Shown piece by piece: positions 8,440 to 16,687 of a stretch of 23,251 nucleotides of DNA. Positions within the stretch are counted from its first letter, which is position 1. Every line of letters starts with the position of its first letter. The translations under genes and the position numbers were made by a program. Under the pieces are notes generated by a model. That model did not search any database. It was not told where the DNA came from and was given only the letters and a program-made list of their open reading frames with translations. This stretch comes from Chara braunii (Eukaryota > Streptophyta > Charophyceae > Charales > Characeae): the NCBI GenBank assembly GCA_003427395.1, contig BFEA01000719.1:733682-756932 (forward strand), in the 5' to 3' direction.

Positions 8440-8900
8440 CTATATTCTTCTCTCAATTTCACCTCACACTACCTACCTACCACTACTCCTAATTGTAGGC
8501 ATACGGGGAACCCCGTAGCAGCCAGAACCGTGTTCACGAGAGAACATGCGGGGGCTGCTCCCGACCTGCAGGTGGGCGATACCGGCTAGGGGACAGCCGG
8601 TAGCATCAGGGACCATGCCAACAGGACCGATCCCTGTGCCTCTCCTCGGGTCCCCTCCCCTATGAACATCAGCAGACTCTGCTAAATGCCAATCGGGGGA
8701 TCCAGTGGTCTATCTCTAGGTGGCGGGCGCCAAGCATGCCCAGGAAGGTACATGAGGCCAATGGGGATTGAACCCACGACCTCCTGAATGCCACTTGCGA
8801 GCCTTACCAACTGAGTTAGGCCGCTGGATGGTGTCTGCTCTTATGAGCACCCCTAGCAGCCTCTCGGGCAGTTTCTTAAAAAAAAAAAGAAAAAAAAAAG
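8324..8900 (+). mobile_element. Hairpin-core retroposon split by a SINE
   Basis: The core is 8324-8376. Its second hairpin starts at 8388 (TGCTAG) and finishes at 8858 (CTAGCA), with a SINE inserted between. Removing the SINE and one copy of the target duplication restores a 36-bp hairpin of exactly the same length as the uninterrupted one at 13472-13507, with about 4 differences. An A tract (8878-8899) follows, as expected for the tail of this family. Confidence 0.8.
8395..8842 (-). mobile_element. Complete tRNA-derived SINE with target duplication
   Basis: Reading the minus strand from 8829, a tRNA-like head carries an A box (TAACTCAGTTGG) and a B box (GGTTCAATCCC). Its T arm is perfect apart from one G-T pair: GTGGG, loop TTCAATC, CCCAT. 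A body of roughly 320 nt follows, then a poly(A) tail seen as the T run 8406-8435. The flanks carry GGTGTCTGCTCTT at 8395-8407 and 8830-8842, an 11-13 bp target duplication (its last two T residues merge with the tail). The D and anticodon arms do not fold, so it is not a tRNA gene. Transcription by RNA polymerase III and copying by a LINE enzyme are inferred from the family. Confidence 0.88.
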
Positions 8901-9216
8901 GGTATGTGCTCTGTACCTGAAGACCAGAAGCGCCAACCTGGGCGCACAGATCTTAATTATAATTTATAAATAGCATGTATTACCACACCGCCCCTGCTCC
9001 AAACACACTCATAGGGAAGCGCTAGACAGACTCCACAGCTGCCGAGTGCAGCTATGGCCGTCGCGGGTGGTGGAACGCCCTGGCAGCTTCGAACCGCAGC
9101 GCTGAACCGCAGTAATGATAGTCAATGGATAGATATGGTATAATGTGCATTCGAGGGTTTTCCTAATGGATTTAAAAAAAAATAAAAAAATAAAAAAAAA
9201 GGTTCCGCAGGGCTTG
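8901..9216. other. No recognisable gene
   Basis: This is mixed sequence with an AT-rich patch near 8955-8980 and an A-rich tract at 9173-9200. The phrase GCATTCGAGGGTT at about 9148 recurs as GCATATTCGAGGGTT near 9525, next to the second copy of the 52-bp repeat. Confidence 0.5.
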
Positions 9217-9268
9217 GCTACGACTGCGCTTTAAACCGGGTCAGTGTTAGTCCGGTACCAAACTGGCG
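9217..9268 (+). repeat. 52-bp exact direct repeat, copy 1
   Basis: The block starting GCTACGACTGCGCTTTAAAC and ending CCAAACTGGCG is identical at 9217-9268 and 9468-9519, 251 bp apart. Such identity stands out among otherwise diverged repeats. It could be terminal repeats of a small element or a recent local duplication. Confidence 0.9.
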
Positions 9269-9467
9269 CGCTACCACTCACACACGAGTCTCCTTCTGCC
9301 TAACCCCAACAAGAGCAATGAGTGTTTCGTTGGAATTTCACCGGCTCATCAGAGGCCTGACACTCGCGGGTAATCTCCAACCACACAACTTCGCGGCGCA
9401 AAGTCCAGCAGCAATACGGGGGAACTTGAAATTATACCTTTCCCGACCGTCGAAGAACATCGTCGGA

Positions 9468-9519
9468 GCTACGACTGCGCTTTAAACCGGGTCAGTGTTA
9501 GTCCGGTACCAAACTGGCG
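9468..9519 (+). repeat. 52-bp exact direct repeat, copy 2
   Basis: This is identical to 9217-9268. The 199 bp between the copies (9269-9467) shows no open frame or known motif. Confidence 0.9.
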
Positions 9520-9588
9520 TGCAGGCATATTCGAGGGTTGGAAAAAAAACTACTTCATCGGGTGTGCAAGTATTATTGCTGTGTTTCA

Positions 9589-9623
9589 GTAATTGTTGAT
9601 GTAATTGTTGATGTATTGTTGAT
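9589..9623 (+). repeat. 12-bp tandem repeat, three units
   Basis: GTAATTGTTGAT occurs twice exactly and a third time with one A missing. Confidence 0.85.
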
Positions 9624-9822
9624 GTACTATGATATCTATACCTGTCCCTGTGCCATTGAACTGTACATTCTGTCAATGTATACTTCCTATAGGGATCAGA
9701 GGGACAGACTCCAGACTCAGTAGGTGGTGGGCCATCATCCGTCCTTCCACTAGCCCCCAGCCTCATCCTTCCGATAGCCTATCGTGGTTATACCTGTAAT
9801 CAGTATCTTGGATAGTGTCGAA

Positions 9823-9848
9823 CATGTGTGTGTGTGTGTGTGTGTATG
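9823..9848 (+). repeat. (TG)n microsatellite
   Basis: About ten TG units, ending in TATGTG. Confidence 0.9.
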
Positions 9849-10028
9849 TGAATCTCGGACATGTGACCTCCAGTATGAAACTGGAGGGTTCTACCATATG
9901 CATTACCACAGGAAGTGAATCGAATGTGTGGAATGTGAAGACTGGGGGAGAGCATCAGAGCGACCAAAGCCAACAACAGCAAGCAACCAACGTGAAGTCT
10001 AGACCAGCATACAACACCCATGGACTGG

Positions 10029-10210
10029 TCCCCTGGGTGGTGCGCAGGCAGTGTCTGTAATAATACCATGCGTCAGCCCAGGGGAGTATGTGTCCAGCCA
10101 TGCGTCATTCTAACGCCCTGCCGGTGTCCATGAGCGAGGCTGCGGAGTTATGAACCCGCAACCTCATACCACAATGCGCATTTCCAACCGATGCTCTAAC
10201 CACTGAGCTA
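10029..10210 (-). repeat. SINE family 1, longest copy
   Basis: On the minus strand it begins TAGCTCAGTGGTTAGAGCAT, an exact match to the tRNA A-box consensus, with a B-box-like GGTTCATAACTCC about 40 nt later. The body shares GGCGTTAGAATGACGCA with 4686-4800, and ACACTGCC plus CACCACCC with 1327-1394. No poly(A) tail or target duplication was seen. The T-arm stem TGCGG/CCGCA closes a 10-nt loop, which is too large for a working tRNA. Confidence 0.78.
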
Positions 10211-10275
10211 GGTGCTGTTAAAAGCAGACACCAGCCCCCGGAGCGTCATCTGCTGGGAAACGGGCTCCGCGTCCC
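10211..10275 (-). repeat. Degenerate hairpin-core copy
   Basis: GGTGCTGTTAAAAGCAGACACC (10211-10232) corresponds to the second hairpin, and the minus strand of 10238-10275 (GGGACGCGGAGCCCGTTTCC) to a damaged core. It abuts the tRNA head of the SINE at 10210, so one may have inserted next to the other. Confidence 0.5.
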
Positions 10276-11685
10276 TTGTACAATGTGCAATGATTCAGAA
10301 AATAAACAGAAAGCACCTGAGGAAAATCGGAAGTGAGTCTGGGAAAAGGCACCTGCCAGCATTGATTGCTCTGAGTTCAGAGGATTGACTGAACAGGTGC
10401 TCCTGGACTCCTCGTCTCCCCGCCCGTCTCTGTACCATCCTTCCATCCGGGTGAGTTCAGCCACCCTCTTAACCATTTCTGGTTGTCAAAATCAGCTTAG
10501 ATAGCTACCAGAAGCTATCTCCCTTCCTCGACCTGTGGCGTGGCGCAGGATACCGATAGAGGGGAGGGTGAGGAGACGCAGGAAAGCCCTACCGAGCCTA
10601 CTACCGAGCCTACAGGCTGGACAAGGTAACTGTTAGGGATGTTGATAGGAGCATCCAACCCTTACCACGCCCATACCAGGACTGCTCCACCAGTTGTCAA
10701 AGGAAAAGAAAAAGGGAAAAAAGGACTGGTTCACGAGTGCCGTTCTTGGCGCAAACGAGTCCACAAAATCTGAATGGGGGAAGAAAATCTGTGAGGTGTT
10801 CCACGTAGACCAGCTGTTGAAGATCCGATTGGGGCGAAGTTTCTCGTTTCGTTCCTACTCTATCTGTGCCTTTTTATAGAGCCATGGGTCCCACCCAGCC
10901 ACACAATTTACAAAGTCTTCCAGCCAGTCTTTCCCTCCCCCCCTTTCTTCTCCACTTCCCCTTTGCTTAGTGCATTCTACCGTTTCTTCAGCATTCTTGC
11001 AATCCTTTTTTTTTTCCCAACACTGGTGGAGGTACTAGTGCTTTAAACCGCAAGTACACGGCCCCAGCCTTGCAGAAAGTTTTTCTCGCCACAAGCGAAA
11101 CTCGGAGGGGCCGCGCGGCGTGGGGCGCCATTGGAAAAAAAAATTGGCGGCCTCCGAAGTGGTGCGGGTTTCGTGCTGACACCCGCGGGCCGATGTGTGG
11201 TGGACTGGTGCTTTAAGACTCAGTCTGAACAGACCTGGCAAAGGCGCCCCAGAGAAGAGTTCTGTGTGCCCTACCTGCAACCTCACTTCATCCTTCTCAC
11301 TGATCCGCTGAACGATTCCCAACCCCCCCACCAGTCGCCACGACCTCCCCCTGCCCCTCCCCCCCAACCACTCCCGCACAATCCCGATGGGCCTGGCCAC
11401 CTCACTGACATGAATCCACACCACTGAACCACCTGCCCCCTGCCCCCCCCCTACACACCCTACACCCATCATTCCCGCCAACCCATCAACATCTCATCCC
11501 CGCACACCCGATCTCCGCACACCCGATCCCCGGAAACACACATTGGGCACTGGCTACGAGTGAGCATGGCGCAAAGACTACGACGGCCAAGGGACAAAGC
11601 GACTCTGGAGTACATGGGAGGCGTCACCACAAGACTGCAGACAGGCAGCTGAATCGGGAGGTGACACACGATAAGCGACAAGCTA
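10276..11685. other. No recognisable gene; minor repeats
   Basis: This long stretch has only short frames without recognisable domains. It holds an isolated perfect hairpin of the TGCTCTTATCA family (GGATGTT at 10637-10643 with AGCATCC at 10650-10656), a duplicated TACCGAGCCTAC near 10590, and a duplicated CCGCACACCCGAT near 11500. There is a GC-rich patch near 11090-11190 and C-rich sequence at 11320-11460. Confidence 0.5.
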
Positions 11686-11888
11686 GACACCCATCATACA
11701 TGCTTACACAATCTGGGAGGTCGGGCCATCTCATCATGGATAAACATGAACAAGCTTGGTTTCAGTTTAATACTCACCCGCCCAAGGATTGCAAATTTAA
11801 GGGAGGGACACAGCCTCGCTCGAGTAAAGAGGTCTGCTGAGAGAGGGATGCATTATCAAAGCAGGGATGATACTAGCAATCCTATCAT
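11686..11888 (+). repeat. Tandem block, unit 1
   Basis: This runs from AGACACCCATCATACATGC to CTAGCAATCCTATCATG. It is about 95% identical by eye to the matching parts of unit 2, but lacks some 65 bp that unit 2 carries in its middle. Confidence 0.85.
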
Positions 11889-12156
11889 GTAGACACCCAT
11901 CATACATGCTTACACAACCTGGGAGGTCGGGCCATCTCATCATGGATAAACCTGAACAAGCGTGGTTTCAGATTAGTACTCAACTGCCCAAGGATTGCAA
12001 AGGACTCTAAGGATCATAAGTGGGTCAGGCACTGGGTTTGAGAGGGTGTAGGGTTTAAAGGGTTTAAGGGAGGGACACAGCCTCATTCGAGTAAAGAGGT
12101 GTGCTGTGAGAGGGATGCGTTATCAAAGCAGGGATGATACTAGCAATCCTATCATG
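11889..12156 (+). repeat. Tandem block, unit 2
   Basis: Same start and end as unit 1. It contains an extra internal stretch (about 11999-12061) with GGACTCTAAGGATCATAAG and TAGGGTTTAAAGGG. The extra stretch is partly present in unit 3 (AGGTTTAACGGG), so unit 1 probably lost it. Confidence 0.85.
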
Positions 12157-12223
12157 AACAGATCTAAACAAATCGTGTCCCCTTCAACATCCGTGCACGG
12201 ATCAAGAACGGTTCACGCACGGC

Positions 12224-12364
12224 CTTTTGAGAGGATACAGGTTTAACGGGATAAAAAGATAGACACAGCTACAGTCAAACACGGGGGGCTGCTGAGACAG
12301 GGCTGGGTTAATGGATGAAGGGAGCTCCAAAGAAGGGATGGGTAGTAATAGCAGCTCTATGGGA
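12224..12364 (+). repeat. Tandem block, diverged unit 3
   Basis: This is a weaker match to the second half of unit 2: GAGAGGATACAGGTTTAACG, then ACACAGC, GTGCTG-like, AGGGATGGGTAGTAATAGCA and CTATGGGA line up in order. It is much more diverged than units 1 and 2 are from each other, so the array is old with a recent duplication at one end. Confidence 0.5.
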
Positions 12365-12448
12365 TAATGGAGCCCCAAGTAGAGACAGGAATAGCCGAGG
12401 CCCCGGGAGACAATAAACACTATTCTGTGTATTGCATGTTGTATCAAT

Positions 12449-12588
12449 GGGACGCTGGACCCGGTTTCCAGCAGGTGTCGCTCCCCACCAATAGATGGAG
12501 CAGCCCGACAGATAAGCCCTCAATCCAGACGGTTCTCTTACCACCGCCAGGATAGAGGGCTTACGCAAGGGCTTTACAAAAAAAAAAG

Positions 12589-12619
<31 letters not shown>

Positions 12620-12640
12620 AGAAGAAGAAGAAGACTCAGT
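12449..12640 (+). mobile_element. Hairpin-core retroposon with alternative 3' hairpin and A tail
   Basis: The core (12449-12501) is followed not by the TGCTCTTATCA hairpin but by the other tail, also seen at 6295-6384. Its outer stem AAGCCCTC/GAGGGCTT is perfect over 8 bp, with an inner GGT/ACC around TCTCTT. A tail of A with scattered G follows (12579-12635). The same core joined to two different structured tails is the main evidence that the family is modular. Confidence 0.75.
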
Positions 12641-12682
12641 CTCAGTCTAGTAGAGGAATTGATGTGAGCATCTCTCTATATT

Positions 12683-12775
12683 AGTACTGGACCTGGTAAA
12701 GTTATTTTTGTATAGGGACGCTGGACCCGTTTTCCAGCAGGTGACGCCCCCCACCAATAGATGGGGCCTCCCGAG

Positions 12776-12813
<38 letters not shown>

Positions 12814-12824
12814 CTGGACCTGGT
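12683..12824 (+). mobile_element. Recent hairpin-core insertion with 15-bp target duplication
   Basis: AGTACTGGACCTGGT occurs at 12683-12697 and 12810-12824. Between the copies are 78 nt containing the core (from 12715) and an uninterrupted run of 35 A residues (12776-12810). Its third stem is GCCCC/GGGGC where most copies have GCTCC/GGAGC, so both partners changed together around the conserved loop CCACCAATAGAT. The right flank continues as part of an inverted core copy (12825-12880). No RNA polymerase III boxes are visible, so promoter and source gene are unknown. Confidence 0.82.
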
Positions 12825-12880
12825 TGCTCCAGTCTATTGGTGGGGGAGCAGCACCTGCTGGAAACCGGGTCCAGCGTCCC
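12825..12880 (-). repeat. Hairpin-core copy, inverted
   Basis: This is a full core on the minus strand (GGGACGCTGG at 12880 down to GGAGC at 12825), with CTGGA/TCCAG and GCTCC/GGAGC stems intact. With the neighbouring plus-strand copy it makes an inverted repeat around the A35 tract, which may hamper replication or assembly. Confidence 0.8.
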
Positions 12881-12884
12881 TGAT

Positions 12885-13470
12885 TTACATCAATGTCCTC
12901 TCTTTACTCTTCTGTCTGATCATTGGGGCAATTACCCATTTTTTGCGATCCTCCATTGTCTTGTTCCATTCTTTTCTTCTTTCATCGGAATTCATTCTCT
13001 AGTATGTACCTTTTTTCTTTTTCATTTGGGGAAACAACGCGGGAGTCACAAAAATGAGTAATAATTGCACGATGGGCCAAGATACAGTTTGCAATTGCTG
13101 GAAACAACCACGATTTTTTTTAATTTTTTTTTTTAATACTCACGAGGCTAGTTGAGAACTTCGCGCCTAGCTCCCGAGGTACCCGTATAACGAGCCGTGT
13201 ACGCTGTTATGTGCCTCAACTGGGGCTGAATGGGGGAGCTCATTCAGCGTCAGTGCCCCCCTCCACTGTCTGGTCAGGTTGCTCCAGTAGAGAGTGATGT
13301 TCCTCGCATGAGGTAAGATAGAAGAGGAGTGGGGGTGCGCCAGGAGATATATCGAGAGGGGTGGTAGGATGGGAGTCTCGTGGGTATGTAAAAATAAAAA
13401 ATAAACAAAACACAATTTATTTCAAAAACGTTTGAGTCTTCCCCCCCCCCCCCGAAATCGGCCCGACCTG
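12885..13470. other. No recognisable gene
   Basis: This contains T-rich patches (13114-13137) and a run of 13 C (13441-13453). The T-rich patch could be the poly(A) tail of a minus-strand element extending right to about 13400, but I see neither a tRNA-like head nor a target duplication. CTGAAT/ATTCAG near 13225-13248 forms a short hairpin. Confidence 0.45.
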
Positions 13471-13471
13471 A

Positions 13472-13577
13472 TGCTAGGGATGCTGATATGAGCAGGCACC
13501 ACTAGCACTCCCGGGGAGGCTCCATCTATTGGTGGGGACCAGCACCTGCTGGAAAATGGGTCCAGGCTGAGCATCCC
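13472..13577 (-). repeat. Hairpin-core copy with intact second hairpin
   Basis: On the minus strand the core (13577-13518) is followed by CTCCCCGGGAG and a 36-bp hairpin closed by TGCTAG/CTAGCA (13507-13472). This uninterrupted copy is the reference for the site split by the SINE at 8395-8842. Where other copies have poly(A) there is instead a G run on this strand (C run 13441-13453) after a short gap. Confidence 0.75.
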
Positions 13578-13792
13578 TGAACATTTGTAATTATTGGTTT
13601 GAGCAAACATGTGATTGTAGTATGTGAGTAGTCGTTGTCGATGAGCAGCATTGCTTGCCCTAGTACCATCAAACCCTGGGATGAGTGGATTACCTAGCCA
13701 TCCCACCAGTATCCAATCGTAGCGAATGAGAACGCACCAAATCTACTCAATTCAGATGAAGCACCAGCCACCACCTGAGTAACAGAAAAACT

Positions 13793-13815
13793 GGGGGGGG
13801 AGGGGGAGGGGGGAG
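13793..13815 (+). other. G-rich tract, possible G-quadruplex
   Basis: The pattern is G8, A, G5, A, G6, A, G. At least four runs of three or more G lie within 21 bases, which fits the usual quadruplex pattern. No function is implied. Confidence 0.5.
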
Positions 13816-13871
13816 ATCAATCAATCTGACAGCCTACTCCCTTTTTCTCCCCTCACTGGTCTAAGCTAAGG

Positions 13872-13909
13872 GGGGAGTGCTTGTCGGGCAATGGAGGCAA
13901 GCACTCCCC
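13872..13909. other. Perfect 12-bp inverted repeat
   Basis: GGGGAGTGCTTG (13872-13883) pairs exactly with CAAGCACTCCCC (13898-13909) across a 14-nt loop. It is not shared with other repeats in the window. It could be a cruciform, a short RNA hairpin or the relic of a palindromic insertion; it is too short for a typical plant microRNA precursor. Confidence 0.6.
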
Positions 13910-14350
13910 GCCCCTGCCAGGTGGCAAAACTCTCATACCTTATACGGCAACCTCAATTCTAAGCAAAGTAGTTGTGATCACACCCTGGCAGGACAGGTCT
14001 CACGGATCACAATCATGAGAGGCAATGGTGATTCCGAACAAATCACAACACACAGAGCATTCAGATCAATCGAAGTAGGTAAATCAAGTCAAGGCAGTTT
14101 AGACAAGATCCCAGCGATGCTATTCAAAACACGTCCAATCAAGAGAATGAAACAAATGAAATCGCAAGAACCAGAGCAATCAAATCCAGGAATGCCCAAA
14201 ATTTTCTGCCTTTTTGTGGATTTTTTGGACTCATATTACCACACATCTAGAAGGAATACTGTCTCTCACGGACGGCATTCCTTTGTCATTAGGTCATAAA
14301 ATGTACAAAAAGTACCATTAAATCACACTTTAGAGTATTCTTTATGCTCG
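13910..14350. other. No recognisable gene; left flank of the LTR retrotransposon
   Basis: A 140-codon frame covers 13877-14299 but shows no domain, starts inside the hairpin above and has no support. AGGAATGCC (14188-14196) and GGCATTCCT (14274-14282) form a 9-bp inverted repeat. The five bases before the LTR (GCTCG) would be one half of the expected target duplication, but the far LTR end is not in the window. Confidence 0.5.
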
Positions 14351-14625
14351 TGCGAGGATCAGGGTCCTCGGTAGGCCTATGGGGCCCTGTTTGCAGCCTT
14401 ACCCGCCCTAAGTGAAGGCGGAGGTGCCCGCCCTAAGTGAAGGCGGAGGTGCCCGCCCTAAGTGAAGGCGGGCCTGGCTTTTTGCAAGAGGCCCTCGACT
14501 GTCAATTTCATATTTGCGGTCCAGGCAGTTGCGACGCGCCAGTTGGTTGAGCGAAACACAGGCCGAGCAACAAAGACATTTCCACGGCCCTCCGGGCCTT
14601 TCCAAAGAATGCAGGCCCTGGGCGT
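14351..14625 (+). repeat. 5' LTR, part confirmed against the 3' LTR
   Basis: This aligns base by base with 22318-22567 except for one extra 25-bp unit and about six substitutions. It starts with TG as LTRs do. The true 3' end of the LTR is not known because the right LTR is interrupted; it could extend well over 1 kb further. Confidence 0.9.
14402..14472 (+). repeat. 25-bp tandem repeat inside the LTR
   Basis: The unit CCCGCCCTAAGTGAAGGCGG plus AGGTG is present as two full units and a third partial unit (from 14402, 14427 and 14452). The 3' LTR has one unit fewer (22369-22414). Each unit contains GCCC...GGGC-like complementarity (CCGCC/GGCGG). Confidence 0.9.
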
Positions 14626-16687
14626 GATTCGCAGCCTCATACAGAGACAGTTGGGCGCCCAACCGAACGAGGCCCAGCAGCCCAGTAGCTGCTGTACACA
14701 GGCAGCCTCCTGGGGCCTTCCGGAAGCTTCTGGGCCCAGGCCAGTGCAGCCAGGCTGCGAGAGCAGGCCAACTCTTTCCATAAAGGAAAGAGCTCGCCCC
14801 TGGCTGCCTCATTCAGGCACTCGCATACTAGCGGCAGCTCTGCTGGAGCAAAGGCTCGCGGCTGCTGGCTGGCGCTGAGAGGCGAGGTGCAGCACGTGCG
14901 GTCGTGCAGAGGAGGAGGGCGCTGCTGAGGGCAGCGCCATAGCCCAGTCACCATAGCTGGTGGGCTTGGACTACAGTGAAGCGCAGGGGTGGTCTTCGGG
15001 TGAAAGAGAGGACAGGTGTGGGTGTAGTCAGGGGATAGGTGAAGGATGATGATGATGATGATGATGTGAGGGCACTTACCTTGTATTGGCGATGGTCTGC
15101 ATGGGCGACATCTTCAAGTATTTCGGGCTGCCGCTGATGTCAACAGTTGCATTGTCTTTTTGTAGTCTGTGGTGGCTGTGTAGGAGTAGGCTGGGCACTG
15201 AGCGCCAAGTGTGAGTGTGAAGGAACTGGACTCTTGTGTTGGGAGGAGAGAGTATGCTCTCCATGAACATTGTTTTTCAGTGTTACGAACCTCCATTGGT
15301 GTATTATTGGTGCAATGCTGCTCTCTGGACACGGTGTGAATATTTGGCTTTCAATGTGATGGTGTGATCTGGAATTGTCATCTCGCTGTTACTTATTTTC
15401 CTTGCAATTTGGTGTCGGAGCTGGTTCATATTGCGCTTCATTGGTTCTTCGCAATAGCTATTGGTGCTTCGCGTGAGGTGTGGAGCAGTGATAAGGCATT
15501 GGCGTTGAACGTTAGGCGGCCCAGGGTAGTGTGGGCGCGCCAGGGAGCTATGTGGTGACATACGGGGTGTATGCTGGATGATGAGAACTCGCTGATGTGG
15601 CATATTAAGCCAAGGTGGAACCGCATTCTGCTGTTGGTTGTGCTGAGGCAAAGACCGGTCATCATAATTGCACATCAAGTTACTGGTGAGAAATCTGTGG
15701 TTGGGGGCAGCATTTATGAGGTACGTTGCTCTCTTCCTTATCTACCCTCTTCATCTCTTCTTACCGTAAGGAAGTGAGTTCTGTCTTGAGGGTCCTCTCG
15801 ATGTGAGGTGTCGCGATCGCTCAACCTTGAGAGTCGACATTCTTCCTGGGCAGCAAGCTGGTGGGAGACGGGCGAAGTCTGTGAAGGGCCCTGGACGAAG
15901 CACTCGGGTCACGGTCACCATGCCAACCCGCTGGGACTAGTACACGCATGCTTGGGCAGCAAGTCCTTGGTACCACTGCTTGTGCAATAGAGGTCGTGCA
16001 GGGCATGCCAGCCTTTTACGAGACGCTTACCAGACCGTCTATAAATATTTCTGGCTGGGGACTCCGATTGTATCTGGCTGTGATCGTCGTCCTGACGGGG
16101 ACGTTAAATAATTCCTGAGGAGATGGGGGCTCTCCTTAAATCCCTCCAGATCAGCCAAATCAACCGGGTGTAAGGCTCGTTCCGTACGAGGATAAATAAG
16201 AGTGGACTGGCTGGCATGTTCGGCAATGACTTGGGGCACAGGGGTGGGCCGGATTGCACACCTTCAGGCACGCTGCTCAACCAGATGCTCAGGAACGTCG
16301 ACACAAAGTGACCACTCAAGAAGGATATAGGGGGATGGGGGATTCCGGTAACTGTTCACAGTGGCAATCAACTATCAATCTGCCATCCAGTATACATTTC
16401 CAACAGGAGATGTTATTTTTATTTTGATTATCTAGTTGTTACCGACTTGACTAACAACTGGCAGACAGCTACGGATAGATTGGATCTTTGTTGTAGTACA
16501 ATCTGTTCAAGGATAATCTAAAAACAGAATTAATATATCATGTAGGACCTGATATTAGCTGTTAATATATCACCTAACTGTTTCTGTTATAGCCGACCGA
16601 AATTAGTTGGAATTCATAATCGGTTGTGTGTCAGGCTAAGGTAGGATTCAGTGTGGATTCTAGTTTAGATCACACACACTGTAGCTC
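14626..16687 (+). other. Rest of the 5' LTR and untranslated leader
   Basis: About 2 kb lies between the confirmed LTR part and the gag start with no domain-bearing frame. It includes (GAT)7 at 15045-15065 and an A/T-rich stretch at 16400-16620 close to gag. The LTR/leader border cannot be placed. This is long for a Ty3/gypsy element and may contain most of a long LTR. Confidence 0.6.
16040..16047 (+). promoter_or_regulatory. Candidate TATA box of the retrotransposon
   Basis: TATAAATA occurs about 640 nt before the gag ATG in GC-balanced sequence. If the LTR reaches this far, transcription would start near 16070-16080. This rests on one motif only. Confidence 0.25.

Noticed and set aside
13793-13909. 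Hairpin plus G/T-rich flanks as a bacterial terminator
   Set aside because: No T run follows the hairpin and the DNA is eukaryotic.
13877-14299. 140-codon frame before the LTR
   Set aside because: It begins inside an inverted repeat, shows no domain, and frames this long occur by chance in this sequence.
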